A DNA stretch of 64,000 nt, taken from contig NZ_VFWZ01000010.1 in assembly GCF_006443095.1 (NCBI RefSeq), positions 62,001 to 126,000 on the forward strand, written 5' to 3'. The translations under genes and the position numbers were made by a program. Under the pieces are notes generated by a model. That model was given only the letters and a program-made list of their open reading frames with translations. It was not told the DNA's origin and did no database searches. Shown here piece by piece: positions 25,901 to 33,795 of this stretch. This stretch comes from Aquimarina algicola (GTDB taxonomy: Bacteria; Bacteroidota; Bacteroidia; Flavobacteriales; Flavobacteriaceae). Position 1 is the first letter of the stretch, and the number at the start of each line of letters is the position of its first letter.

Positions 25901-26022
25901 TGCTTATAGGAACATATTCTTCTTTATTTATTGCAACGCCTATTATGCGAGACTCTGTTAAAAGAGTTGGGTTAAAAGAGGAAAAAACAAAAGAAGAGCA
26001 AGAAGTTGCAACAGCAAAATAA
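22954..26022 (+). CDS. secDF: Protein translocase subunit SecDF (fused SecD-SecF)
   Basis: The 1022-residue inner-membrane protein is the fused SecDF that uses proton motive force to pull secreted proteins out of SecYEG. The SecD half has one N-terminal helix (about 7-27), the motif KGLDLKGGINVIL and the long P1 domain. It then has GPSLGQEAI and IGMSVDANVLIFERIREEL. The SecF half has DYGVDFVGGRTYTV and GYSLNDTVVVFDRIREFF. Compared with proteobacterial SecD, an acidic Ser/Thr/Asp/Glu-rich insert (about residues 265-330) interrupts P1; this is seen in other Bacteroidota. It is followed by a strong terminator. The upstream leader suggests translational control. Confidence 0.95.
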   Translation: MQNKGLVRIFAILFGAVCIYQLSYTYITYTKEKEAEAYAQQKYAETVENYSKLREIAEREYLDSIGKEEIFASISYNDAKSKELNKGLDLKGGINVILQISVKDILKGLANNSKDPSFNQALLATDELQKNSQNTYIEDFFIEFEKIPDAQLASPDIFANKNLSDDITYDMTNDQVRPILRKKIDESVTSAFEVLRKRIDKFGVTQPNIQRLGESGRILVELPGAKDVDRVKSLLQSTAQLEFWDVFKSEEILPFLFAANNVLKEAADETKTSKPEVKEETDEAILDSTQLDSTQVETVQVDSTKTDADSAIEDLLEDAEDSTVVEEQVNPLFDLIAGQGGQGGPVIVSVAKKNADQFMSYLNDPKVRALLPLEQRYVKFAWGKPAKDSEILDLYAIKGNRDNTPELSGGVITDATQAYDQTNNVVVSMQMDGKGAKKWEEMTERAYNQRSQIAIVLDDVVYSAPGVSRGKISGGRSEISGDFTIEEGQDLANVLRAGKLPASADIIQSEIVGPSLGQEAIDSGIMSFAIALGLILIWMIFYYGKAGAFADVALVVNILFIFGVLAGLKAVLTLPGIAGIVLTIGMSVDANVLIFERIREELAKGKSQVDAIRDGFNNALSSILDANITTGLTGLILLVIGTGPIKGFATTLLIGILTSLFTAIFVTRLFIDGYGKNGKELAFSTGATKNLFKNVNIDFLKKRKIAYVISGIIILAGIGSLFTQSLDYGVDFVGGRTYTVRFAKDVVPTEVEKDLVAVFESAQAKTLGANNQLKITTKYKVNETGEGIDTEITNKLYEALKPYLTEGLTYDEFANGSDDKQVGIMSSMKVGPTIADDIKQAAFWSVLGSLIVVFLYILFRFRRWQFSLGAVAAVFHDVLVVLGVFSLTWKFMPFNMEIDQAFIAAILTVIGYSLNDTVVVFDRIREFFKEHTGRSLDANVNGALNSTLSRTLNTSLTTLLVLVAIFIFAVPLRGFMFSLIIGVLIGTYSSLFIATPIMRDSVKRVGLKEEKTKEEQEVATAK

Positions 26023-26064
26023 TTAGATATGAACTTTTCTAAGGTATTTTAGAAAATTCAATAC

Positions 26065-26105
26065 AAAAAAAAGCCCTATCAAATTTTGATAGGGCTTTTT
26101 TGTTT
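26065..26105. terminator. Bidirectional terminator after secDF
   Basis: A near-perfect palindrome with arms AAAAAAGCCCTATCAAA and TTTGATAGGGCTTTTTT is flanked by an A-run and a T-run. It sits between convergent secDF and the DUF192 gene. Confidence 0.88.
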
Positions 26106-26172
26106 TTCAAAATGTAATAATGAATTTGTCTTACATTTTTTGTACTTATATTTTTTATGTAAAAAGAATCAA

Positions 26173-26667
26173 CTACATTTTAGTAAACGATATAGAATCT
26201 CCTGCTTTTAGATTCCATTGATCTGATAATTTGGCGTTTATTTCTAATACGTATTGTGCAGGCCCTTCTGATGGTAAAGAAGATTCATCTAATGGTTGTG
26301 CATTTTTTTGAATACTCACTACTTTATGTTTGCTATCAATAAAAATAATATCAAGTGGAAATCGGGTGTTTTTCATATAGAACGAATGTGGTTCTTCATC
26401 AGGAAAGACAAAAAGCATTCCTTGATCGTTCTTCATAGATTCTCGGTACATGAGCCCTGTTTGTATTTGATAATCATCATCTGCAATTTCAATATCAATT
26501 TTTTTAATAAGCTTTGGGATAGAGTCAGAAAGCGAAAATAATGATAATTCTCCCTCTTTAGAAAAAGTAATTTCTTTGGTTTCTAGCACTTGGTCTTTCT
26601 TTTCATTTTTACAAGAAATTACAGTATTGAGTAATGCTAAAGCTGCTATTAAGTGGATTTTTGTCAT
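26173..26667 (-). CDS. DUF192 family lipoprotein
   Basis: The 164-residue protein has a lipobox VISC at about residue 19. It contains the DUF192 domain with YQIQTGLMYRESM near 66-78, QGMLFVFPDEEPHSFYMKNT near 82-101 and PLDIIFID following. DUF192 proteins are small periplasmic beta proteins with no firmly assigned activity. The ATG at 26667 is used; a TTG one codon earlier is less likely. It is monocistronic and convergent with secDF. Confidence 0.85.
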   Translation of the reverse strand: MTKIHLIAALALLNTVISCKNEKKDQVLETKEITFSKEGELSLFSLSDSIPKLIKKIDIEIADDDYQIQTGLMYRESMKNDQGMLFVFPDEEPHSFYMKNTRFPLDIIFIDSKHKVVSIQKNAQPLDESSLPSEGPAQYVLEINAKLSDQWNLKAGDSISFTKM

Positions 26668-26776
26668 CAAAAATAGTTTTAAGAGTAAATGTATACAAAA
26701 AGCCGCACTTCAAAAATATGAAGCACGACTTTTTGATTGTTTATTATAATAGATATATGTATTTTATGTAAGTGAC

Positions 26777-28132
26777 TTAATCGTTTTTCCAATCAATACG
26801 ACGAGAGATCATCATGATCGTACCCAAGATTAGAAATAAGCCAATACTACCAACTAATAAAGCATAATTTTCTAATTGTATAATTACAAAGATAAAGCTG
26901 TATAATGCCGTTAATGATATGGCAACAAATCCCATAAATTTTATGCTCTTTAAAATAGCCTTAGAGTATATACTGGTCAATAGGATTACTGCTGTTCCTG
27001 CAATGATATATGCTTGTAAAAAACTAGAATGTTCAGAAATTGAAATTAGTAATGTATAAAACATAGTGAGCGCTAATCCAATCATCAGATATTGAAAAGG
27101 ATGAATATCTATTTTACTAATCGTTTGTATCAAAAAGAATACAAGAAAAGTAAGCGCTATTACCAGATAACCGTATTTTGCAGCTCGCTCGCTTTTTTGG
27201 TATTCATCTACTGGGATCAATAGCTTTACACCAAAAGCAGAATTATTAATTTGTGGTAAAGCTCCGAAGAATTCTTGTTCGAATTCTCTATTAATTTGTA
27301 AAACTTTCCAGTTTGCTTTGAAGCCATCTTTTGAAATTTCTTTGGTTTTGGTATCAGGAAGATAATTACCATTAAAACTTGGAGATGCCCAATCGGATGT
27401 CATCGATACATTTGTCTCTCTTCCTACAGGAATAAATCTAAGTTGCTCGCTTCCATTTACCATTAAATTCATGTGAAATGAAACTGTATTTTCTTTTGGT
27501 AATGAAGTTTCTTCGAGAAATTTGGTCTCAAGCATATTAATGTATGAGTTTTCTGTGTATTTTGACCGTAGTGGATAGTTTTTGTTTCCTATATTTAATT
27601 CTAGGTTATTACGAATACCTTTCAAGTTTGTTGAGTTGATAATAACTGTAGCTTTGTTCCATAAAATATCGGAAGCCTCTATATCTTGTATCTCAAAATT
27701 TGGAACGGTAAAAGATCCTTCTATTTTCATATCAGCAGTATATACAACAGATTCATAAATGCTTCTGCCAAGGGTTTCTGATTCAATATTGGCTTTGATA
27801 TCTAAAGTATTCGGAAAAAAGAATGCGTGTTTTACTGTAATAACATCTTCTTCTATATATGTTTTTGTTTTTTCATCCCATGATTTTTTCAAATGATGTA
27901 CCTGATAAGGAATTTTAAGTGCAGGACCATATAGAAGTACTTCGTTACCCCATTTTTGATTGATCTCACTTACAACTTCTTGTTGTCTGTAAGAACGTTC
28001 TTTGATTAAGCTTTTTACATACGATAAAGGGATAAGTAATATGAGGATAAGAATCCCGATCATAATCATTCTTACGGTGATTGATGTTTTGAGCCATTGC
28101 CCAAAAGACTTTTTTTGTTTTTGATTTTCCAT
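26777..28132 (-). CDS. creD: Cell envelope integrity protein CreD
   Basis: The 451-residue inner-membrane protein matches CreD. It has one N-terminal helix after SITVRMIMIGILILILL, then the motif IPLSYVKSLIKERSYRQQEVVSEI. A large periplasmic beta domain with WGNEVLLYGPALKIPY spans about 40-310, and five or six C-terminal helices include LIQTISKIDIHPFQYLMIGLA. CreD overproduction alters envelope stress and beta-lactam tolerance in enterobacteria; the mechanism is unknown. It lies 75 bp downstream of the DUF1361 gene and probably shares the regulator-controlled transcript that starts near 29629. Confidence 0.9.
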   Translation of the reverse strand: MENQKQKKSFGQWLKTSITVRMIMIGILILILLIPLSYVKSLIKERSYRQQEVVSEINQKWGNEVLLYGPALKIPYQVHHLKKSWDEKTKTYIEEDVITVKHAFFFPNTLDIKANIESETLGRSIYESVVYTADMKIEGSFTVPNFEIQDIEASDILWNKATVIINSTNLKGIRNNLELNIGNKNYPLRSKYTENSYINMLETKFLEETSLPKENTVSFHMNLMVNGSEQLRFIPVGRETNVSMTSDWASPSFNGNYLPDTKTKEISKDGFKANWKVLQINREFEQEFFGALPQINNSAFGVKLLIPVDEYQKSERAAKYGYLVIALTFLVFFLIQTISKIDIHPFQYLMIGLALTMFYTLLISISEHSSFLQAYIIAGTAVILLTSIYSKAILKSIKFMGFVAISLTALYSFIFVIIQLENYALLVGSIGLFLILGTIMMISRRIDWKND

Positions 28133-28207
28133 AGTTTAATTGTTTAAAAATTTTATTCTAAATGAGGGGTTTTTTTGAATTTGCTATTTTGAGTTTGATA
28201 CTAATGT

Positions 28208-28858
28208 TTATTCTTTTTTTCTGTGATATGATTGCATCGTCCTGTAAGTGATGATCAAGAAAATTCCGAAACCTAAAGTAAAGGCCCATGTATTGACATA
28301 TTGTGTTGGAAATATGATCCTTTTGGCGATATCAGAAATGATACCCATAGGATCTTGTATGATGTCCCAGCTATTCCATCTTAAGACTCTACCTAGATAA
28401 ATCCCAAAGCCACAAAGTATAAGTATCAAATGGATCATTAAATCTGTAATGGTTTTAGAAAATCGCTCTCTCAGCAATTCTTGCATCATGGATAGAGAAG
28501 CAAAGCCAATAACTAAACCATTGATTGCAAATGATAGAATCAATAATACATCGAACCATACAGACGATAATGTACTTGTTCTGATATGCTGTAAATCAGT
28601 TAGGATGTATGGAGAGTTAGGAAGAAAGGCTAGCCAAATCCCAAAACACATCCAAAAAATAAAATGATTTACTTTTTTTAAGCTCAATAGAAGTGTAACT
28701 GCATATGGTATACAGGCTAAAAATAGATTCCAAATTAAAAATATAAATAAAATAGATTCGGTTTTAATGACCCTGATCAATACCAGAATAAAACTGAATG
28801 ATACAGTCAATATAAATCCTTTAACAAAGGGAAGCTGTTTATTAATTGTTGCGTTCAT
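28208..28858 (-). CDS. DUF1361 membrane protein
   Basis: The 216-residue polytopic membrane protein has about six helices. The family signature WLAFLPNSPYILTDLQH lies near residues 75-91, and the later GRVLRWNSWDI near 155-165. DUF1361 proteins have no known activity. It sits between the small membrane protein and creD genes on the same strand with a 13-bp upstream gap, which suggests cotranscription with the COQ4-like gene. Confidence 0.85.
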   Translation of the reverse strand: MNATINKQLPFVKGFILTVSFSFILVLIRVIKTESILFIFLIWNLFLACIPYAVTLLLSLKKVNHFIFWMCFGIWLAFLPNSPYILTDLQHIRTSTLSSVWFDVLLILSFAINGLVIGFASLSMMQELLRERFSKTITDLMIHLILILCGFGIYLGRVLRWNSWDIIQDPMGIISDIAKRIIFPTQYVNTWAFTLGFGIFLIITYRTMQSYHRKKE

Positions 28859-28871
28859 GATAAAAATAGGA

Positions 28872-29171
28872 TTAAAAGAAATGATTTTCTACAATGGTTA
28901 TATATCCTAGCGTAATAGGAATATTTAAAATAATGAGTACAAGGGTGACAAGGTTTTCTTTATAGTGTTTTAGATGAATCAAAGTATTTGCAAAGACACT
29001 TATAAAAGATATGGTGTTTAGTGCTAGTGCAATTGTAACATAGATCAGCCCCACAGAAATGAGGGAATTGGATTGACTTACTAAATAAGCGATCAATAAA
29101 ATGGTGCCAAGAATAAAACTTAAGGCAGCTATAAAAAGAGCATATTTGTTTATCGAATTTGTGATTTTCAT
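28872..29171 (-). CDS. Small three-helix membrane protein, unknown
   Basis: The 99-residue protein consists almost entirely of three hydrophobic segments (about 12-32, 38-60 and 75-93) with short loops. I recognise no family. Its ATG overlaps the stop of the COQ4-like gene by four bases (ATGA), so translation is coupled. It may be a subunit or insertion partner of its operon neighbours. Confidence 0.68.
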   Translation of the reverse strand: MKITNSINKYALFIAALSFILGTILLIAYLVSQSNSLISVGLIYVTIALALNTISFISVFANTLIHLKHYKENLVTLVLIILNIPITLGYITIVENHFF

Positions 29172-29629
29172 AATGATGTGATTAAAAAAGTAGTTTTTAG
29201 TTTTTGTACAGATTGGTCTAGAAGCTTTAGATATTCTAATTGATGAAATGGATAAGCTGTTTTTCCTTTTCTCAATGCTCTTCTAAATAGCTTGATTTTA
29301 TCAGGGTAGCATATTGTTCCAATACCAATTACTGATAGCATATATAGACTGCGTTTACCGTTTCCAAATAAATAGTATTGCATGGCGATTTCTTCATGAA
29401 CAGAAACTCCGGTATCAGTTAGTACATGAAAAACATCATGATTCTCTAGTTTGGGCTGTGGGTTAAAGTCGTGTTTAAGCAAAAAACACCCCAAATGAAA
29501 CCCTAAGCTGTATTTAGGATATTTTAATAATGTTTTTGTAGAAATATCCCATTCTGGATTATGTTTAAACCATTTTTGATATGGTTTTTTGCTCCATTCG
29601 TATAAAGTTTCCATTATAAGTGCTCTCAT
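29168..29629 (-). CDS. COQ4-like protein
   Basis: The 153-residue protein shows the COQ4 signature H64-D65-x2-H68-x11-E80, in which HDVFHVL and EEIAMQYYLFG are recognisable. In COQ4 these residues bind the metal needed for ubiquinone ring C1 modification. Flavobacteria use menaquinone, so the role here is probably different (lipid or quinone binding). The gene starts a unit with the small membrane protein, DUF1361 and creD genes and follows a 17-bp palindrome (29649-29665). A second possible ATG lies at codon 6. Confidence 0.75.
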   Translation of the reverse strand: MRALIMETLYEWSKKPYQKWFKHNPEWDISTKTLLKYPKYSLGFHLGCFLLKHDFNPQPKLENHDVFHVLTDTGVSVHEEIAMQYYLFGNGKRSLYMLSVIGIGTICYPDKIKLFRRALRKGKTAYPFHQLEYLKLLDQSVQKLKTTFLITSL

Positions 29630-29648
29630 CTTTTTAAGTTTTTAAAGT

Positions 29649-29665
29649 ACTTTGAATTTCAAAGT
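29649..29665. promoter_or_regulatory. 17-bp palindromic operator upstream of the COQ4-like gene
   Basis: ACTTTGAATTTCAAAGT is a perfect inverted repeat of 8-bp arms around one central base. It lies 20 bp before the COQ4-like ATG, where its CTTTG part overlaps a plausible -7 box on the minus strand. The same site with one mismatch occurs at 30624-30640 before another gene of the cluster. The natural ligand is the winged-helix regulator encoded between them. Confidence 0.65.
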
Positions 29666-29686
29666 TTAAATTCAAAAAAAATAGTA

Positions 29687-29986
29687 CTATCCCTGTTGTT
29701 TTAATAATTTTTCGATGGCTTCGACATGTTTTTTAAAAGCTTCACGACCATTTTTAGTAGCGCTATATTTTGTGTTTGGTTTTCGGCCAATAAATGATTT
29801 TTCGACTCTTATATATTCTTCTTTTTCTAAGGCTTTGGTATGGCTTGCCAAATTACCATCAGTTGCGCCCAATAATTCCTTTAATGTTTTAAAATCTGCA
29901 TATTCATTGACCATAAGAATAGACATGATCCCTAATCGAATTCGATGATCAAAGGCTTTGTTTATGTTGTTAATTATACTACCCAT
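29687..29986 (-). CDS. Winged-helix transcriptional regulator
   Basis: The 99-residue protein is a single winged-helix domain of the PF13601-like (HTH_34) class. It contains IRLGIMSILMVNEYADFKTLKELLGATDGNLASHTKALEKE-type helices, the recognition helix near 41-53, and a wing with RKPNTKYSAT near 68-77. It probably dimerises and represses the flanking genes through the palindromes at 29649 and 30624. Bacteroidota often carry this regulator near creD. It has a 25-bp gap from the upstream membrane protein gene, so it is likely autoregulated. Confidence 0.85.
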   Translation of the reverse strand: MGSIINNINKAFDHRIRLGIMSILMVNEYADFKTLKELLGATDGNLASHTKALEKEEYIRVEKSFIGRKPNTKYSATKNGREAFKKHVEAIEKLLKQQG

Positions 29987-30011
29987 TTTTACTTCTGTAA
30001 TGCAGGAATTT

Positions 30012-30614
30012 TTACCCGTGATTAAAGTAAATTAAGCTTCCGTAAATAATATGCATCACTCCAAAGCCAAGTACCCAAAACCAAAAACCATACCCAGGAA
30101 ATATAGCGCATATCAATCCTAGTAAAATTTCTATGTATCCCAAATACTTTACATTGCCAATAGTATATTTTGAAGCATTTACTAATGCTAAACCATAAAA
30201 AATAAGCATCAAAGAACCAGTTAAACCATAATGATTACTAGATATTTTAATGATTATATAAATCCCACCTGTGATTAATGGTACTAAAAAAGCAGAAACC
30301 AATCGTTTTGAAGCTCCGTTCCATAAAGGTTCGTTATTTTTTTTGGCTTTTCTGATGCTTAACGAAATTCCGGTTACAATACTTAAAAAAGCAACAATAG
30401 CTAGGTCCAGTAAAATATAAGTAAACAATTTACCATCTAATATCACATAATTTCTACCACTTATACTTACTAGATAATATGCCACAGATGCTCCAATCAA
30501 GGCATAAATCCCGGCCATGATACCAGATAAACCACTTAGAGAAAAAAAACGAGATGATTTATTCATCATGTCTTTGATTTCACTAATATCTTTTAAGTAT
30601 TCCGAATTATCCAT
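30012..30614 (-). CDS. Polytopic membrane protein of the regulator cluster
   Basis: The 200-residue product has a short charged N-terminus (ISEIKDMMNKSSRFFSLSGLSGI) and six hydrophobic segments. It resembles uncharacterised Bacteroidota membrane proteins cotranscribed with small winged-helix regulators, but I cannot name a family. The start is set at the ATG 14 bp upstream-adjacent to the palindrome at 30624-30640; the longer frame would read through that operator. Confidence 0.72.
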   Translation of the reverse strand: MDNSEYLKDISEIKDMMNKSSRFFSLSGLSGIMAGIYALIGASVAYYLVSISGRNYVILDGKLFTYILLDLAIVAFLSIVTGISLSIRKAKKNNEPLWNGASKRLVSAFLVPLITGGIYIIIKISSNHYGLTGSLMLIFYGLALVNASKYTIGNVKYLGYIEILLGLICAIFPGYGFWFWVLGFGVMHIIYGSLIYFNHG

Positions 30615-30623
30615 TTTTAAAGT

Positions 30624-30640
30624 ACTTTGAATTACAAAGT
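30624..30640. promoter_or_regulatory. Second palindromic operator, upstream of the membrane protein gene
   Basis: ACTTTGAATTACAAAGT has one mismatch in its arms and is otherwise identical to the site at 29649. On the minus strand it contains TTACTTTG, a near -7 element, with TTG 20 bp upstream. Binding would block RNA polymerase at the promoter of the operon that contains the regulator. Confidence 0.62.
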
Positions 30641-30680
30641 AAATACAAAAAAATGAATCACACAAATTTTTTTACGATTA

Positions 30681-31076
30681 CTAAGAAAGAACTAAGAACA
30701 TGATAATTCCAAAAAGTAATACACAATAAAAAGGGAGTAATGTTTTTGAAAAAATACCTGATATCCATGTTCTGTTACCTGTATTAAATTGATGGATCTG
30801 CATTTTGAAATCAATTTCATCTTCTTTTTTATTGGCAACCGTAGCATACAAGTCTCTGAACATACGTTCTCTTGAAATATAAAACCCATCCATAATCCAA
30901 AATGAAAAGAAAATAAGAGTGGTAATGATAATAAATGATGTATTTTTTGAAGATATATAGAGTGCTAATACGGTTGTGATTAATGTTATCGACCATCCTT
31001 TTACAATAAAAGAATTAGAATTCATTCTATTAATAATATTTTGGATGAGTTCTAAATGCTTTATTTTCTTTTCCAT
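30681..31076 (-). CDS. Small membrane protein with KGW...ERMFRDLY motif, unknown
   Basis: The 131-residue protein has three hydrophobic segments (about 28-43, 48-64 and 110-130) and a conserved-looking pattern: KHLELIQNIINRM at the start, then KGW at 26-28 and SRERMFRDLY at about 67-76. Proteins of this pattern occur widely as singletons in bacteria without a known role. It lies 16 bp beyond the end of an intergenic segment on the same strand as the regulator cluster but does not have the palindrome, so it may be independent. Confidence 0.65.
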   Translation of the reverse strand: MEKKIKHLELIQNIINRMNSNSFIVKGWSITLITTVLALYISSKNTSFIIITTLIFFSFWIMDGFYISRERMFRDLYATVANKKEDEIDFKMQIHQFNTGNRTWISGIFSKTLLPFYCVLLFGIIMFLVLS

Positions 31077-31131
31077 TATGAAACGATTCGTATTGTCTAT
31101 TTTAAAATATAAAATACAAAAAGTATCAGAA

Positions 31132-32061
31132 TTATTTCCATCTTACTTTGATATAATTATCAAGTTTTGAAACTTCATCAGGCAAGTTTCTTTTTATGTT
31201 TGCCAATAGTGTTTCTATAAGTTTTTCTTTAGTAAAGCTTTTGTTTACGACGAGGCTTATCTCTCTTGTCGGTTTGGGGTTTTGAAAAGGTTTTATGAAT
31301 GTTCTTTCTGAAGGTTCTAAAACAGACAATTGCGGTACTAAGCTATATCCTAAACCTGCTTTGACTAAATTTTTGATGGTTTGTATAGAACCGCTTTCAA
31401 AAACAAAATGTTTATTCTTTTTAGCCTCGCTTTTTTTGCAAATATTTAGTACTTGATTTCTAAAACAATGGCCTTCTTCTAATAATAATAAATCTTCTGG
31501 TGTTAAATCATCTTGATGTACAGTATTAGAAGTGCTAAACTGCTTAGGGTTTTTACAGTAAACTAAAAACGGCTCTTGATATAAATGTATTTCTCTCAAG
31601 GCTGGATTAGATAATGGTGTAGACAAAATACTAATATCCAAAGTACCATTATGCAGAGCTTCTATAATATGCTCTGTCTGCATTTCTTTGATCACTAAAT
31701 TGATTTCTGGATTAGCCTTTAAAAAGGTATCTAAAAAAAGTGGTAACAAATATGGCGCTATTGTAGGGATGATTCCTAATGTATATTCACCAGATAATTG
31801 TGTTTTTTCATTATAGGCAAATTCTTTAAATTCATTCGTTTCTCTTAGTATAGATCGCGCTTTTGCAATAAGAATTTCACCGATAGGAGTAGGTTCTAGT
31901 GGAGTTTTGTCTCTGTTGAAAATAGTGGTGCCAAGTTCTTCTTCTAATTTTTTTACCTGTATAGTAAGCGTAGGTTGTGCCACAAAACATTCTTCTGCTG
32001 CTTTTACATAATGTCTTTTATGATCTAGAGCTACAATATATTTAAGTTGTTGGATTGTCAT
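31132..32061 (-). CDS. oxyR: Hydrogen-peroxide sensor OxyR (LysR family)
   Basis: The 309-residue protein has the LysR-type N-terminal helix-turn-helix with AAEECFVAQPTLTIQVKKLEEELG at about 21-44 and a C-terminal regulatory domain. Two cysteines at exactly 199 and 208 (GHCFRNQVLNIC) match the redox pair of E. coli OxyR. It is divergent from the catalase gene with a 104-bp spacer and most likely activates it when oxidised. OxyR regulation of catalase is well established in other bacteria. Confidence 0.92.
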   Translation of the reverse strand: MTIQQLKYIVALDHKRHYVKAAEECFVAQPTLTIQVKKLEEELGTTIFNRDKTPLEPTPIGEILIAKARSILRETNEFKEFAYNEKTQLSGEYTLGIIPTIAPYLLPLFLDTFLKANPEINLVIKEMQTEHIIEALHNGTLDISILSTPLSNPALREIHLYQEPFLVYCKNPKQFSTSNTVHQDDLTPEDLLLLEEGHCFRNQVLNICKKSEAKKNKHFVFESGSIQTIKNLVKAGLGYSLVPQLSVLEPSERTFIKPFQNPKPTREISLVVNKSFTKEKLIETLLANIKRNLPDEVSKLDNYIKVRWK

Positions 32062-32063
32062 TG

Positions 32064-32082
32064 TTATTTATTTTGTAAATAA
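32064..32082. promoter_or_regulatory. Inverted repeat in the oxyR-katA spacer
   Basis: TTATTTA and TAAATAA flank five bases. The site begins three bases before the oxyR start, so it could be an autoregulatory OxyR site. OxyR sites are degenerate, and the region is AT-rich, so this is weak. Confidence 0.3.
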
Positions 32083-32101
32083 GTGTATATAAATTATTAA
32101 T

Positions 32102-32133
32102 TTGATAAATATACTCTTTGATCCGTAGTTTTG
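32102..32133 (+). promoter_or_regulatory. katA promoter
   Basis: TTG at 32102-32104 and TAGTTTTG at 32126-32133 are 21 bp apart, both exact to the flavobacterial consensus. The leader to the ATG at 32166 is 32 nt. An activator such as OxyR would bind upstream of it. Confidence 0.6.
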
Positions 32134-32165
32134 CAATACAGACATAATCTTAAAATATATCACAC

Positions 32166-33689
32166 ATGAAAAAGCTTTCTTTAATCATCTTAATCCTTTG
32201 TAGTGGATTGGGCTATGCACAAGTAATGACAACCAATGGGGGAGTACCCGTTGGGGATAATCAGAACTCAAAAACAGTAGGCGAATATGGTCCTGTTTTG
32301 TTAGAAGACATTCATCTTATCGAAAAACTGGCGGCATTTGATCGTGAGCGTATACCAGAGCGTGTCGTACATGCTAGAGGAGCTGGTGCTTTTGGTCATT
32401 TTGTAAGTACCAAAGATATGTCCCAGTACACAAAAGCAGTATTATTTTCGGGTAATAGCAAAAAAACCGATGTTGCTGTTCGTTTTTCTACCGTAATTCA
32501 CGGTAAAGGGTCACCTGAGACAGCAAGAGATCCAAGAGGTTTTGCCGTAAAGTTCTATACAGAAAAAGGGAACTATGATATTGTAGGGAATAATCTTCCT
32601 GTATTTTTTATACGAGATGCGATTAAGTTTCCGGATATGGTGCATTCTTTGAAACCTTCACCGGTTACAAATAAACAAGACCCTAATCGTTTTTTTGACT
32701 TTTTTACACATGTACCAGAGGCAACTCATATGATCACTCGATTATATACAGATCTAGGAATCCCAAAAGGGTATCAATTTATGAATGGAAGTAGTGTTCA
32801 TGGGTTTAAATGGGTAAATGCAGAAGGAAAAGTAACCTATGTAAAATATTCTTGGGTAAGCAAACAAGGAGAAGTTAATTTAGATTTAGATCAGGCAGCT
32901 GATCAACAATCAAAAGATTGGCAACATGCTACCATAAGTCTTAGAAACGATATTAAAAATAAAAAATATCCAGAGTGGGATTTGTATGTACAGCTTATCA
33001 AACCAGAAGACATACATAGTTTTGATTTTTGGCCACTTGATGCTACAAAAGATTGGCCTGCAGATAAAATTGAGAAAATTAAAATCGGTACTATGACCCT
33101 TAATAGAAACCCTGTAAATTATTTTCAAGAGGTTGAATCTATTGCAATGGCTCCCGGAAATTTAATCCCAGGAGTAGAAACATCAGAAGATAGATTATTG
33201 CAAGGGCGACTATTTTCTTACTTTGATACACAAAGACATCGATTAGGACCAAATAATCAACAAATAGCAGTCAACCAACCAAAGGAAGCAAAAGTAGTAA
33301 ACTATAATTCAGATAGTTTCTCAAGTGCAGACAATTCAAAATTTCCAAACCCTGATGTTAATTATCAACCAAGTAATAAAGTTGATCTAGCAGAAAATAG
33401 TACGTATAAAGACCCGGAGCAAACACTCGAGAATGTAACTATTATGCAAAAGAAAATTTCGAAAACAAATGACTTTGCACAAGCAGGAGATTTTTATAGA
33501 ACATTATCTGATCAAGAAAAACAAAATTTGATTAAAAATTTAATCAGCGACTTAGGACAGGTTCAAAACAAGAAAATTCAAAAAACAATGATCTCTTATT
33601 TTTATAGAGCAGACAGAGATTATGGGATGAGAGTGGCTAAAGCTTTAGGGTTTTCTCAAAAAGATTTTATGTCTGCCGGAGGCAACTAA
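32166..33689 (+). CDS. katA: Exported haem catalase (clade 3 type)
   Basis: The 507-residue catalase converts hydrogen peroxide to water and oxygen. The distal His69 lies in RVVHARGAGA, Asn143 in DIVGNNLPVFF, and the proximal Tyr353 in GRLFSYFDTQRHRLG. A signal peptide (hydrophobic residues about 4-17 ending GYAQ) directs it to the periplasm, which is unusual relative to cytosolic catalases. It is divergent from oxyR. The downstream exported ankyrin protein recalls the KatB-AnkB pair of Pseudomonas. Confidence 0.93.
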   Translation: MKKLSLIILILCSGLGYAQVMTTNGGVPVGDNQNSKTVGEYGPVLLEDIHLIEKLAAFDRERIPERVVHARGAGAFGHFVSTKDMSQYTKAVLFSGNSKKTDVAVRFSTVIHGKGSPETARDPRGFAVKFYTEKGNYDIVGNNLPVFFIRDAIKFPDMVHSLKPSPVTNKQDPNRFFDFFTHVPEATHMITRLYTDLGIPKGYQFMNGSSVHGFKWVNAEGKVTYVKYSWVSKQGEVNLDLDQAADQQSKDWQHATISLRNDIKNKKYPEWDLYVQLIKPEDIHSFDFWPLDATKDWPADKIEKIKIGTMTLNRNPVNYFQEVESIAMAPGNLIPGVETSEDRLLQGRLFSYFDTQRHRLGPNNQQIAVNQPKEAKVVNYNSDSFSSADNSKFPNPDVNYQPSNKVDLAENSTYKDPEQTLENVTIMQKKISKTNDFAQAGDFYRTLSDQEKQNLIKNLISDLGQVQNKKIQKTMISYFYRADRDYGMRVAKALGFSQKDFMSAGGN

Positions 33690-33795
33690 TATAATTTTCT
33701 TACAGCCATATTATTTTTGATAGATCATCACTGTTGATCATCTTGAACGGATTTGATCTTCGGTGGTGATTTTTTCCTTTAAATCAACAAAAAAT

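Noticed and set aside
33724..33776. Hairpin after katA (ATCATCACT against GGTGGTGAT) as terminator
   Set aside because: The stem needs a wobble and has a loop of about 35 nt. A T-run follows, so it may work, but I could not support it firmly.
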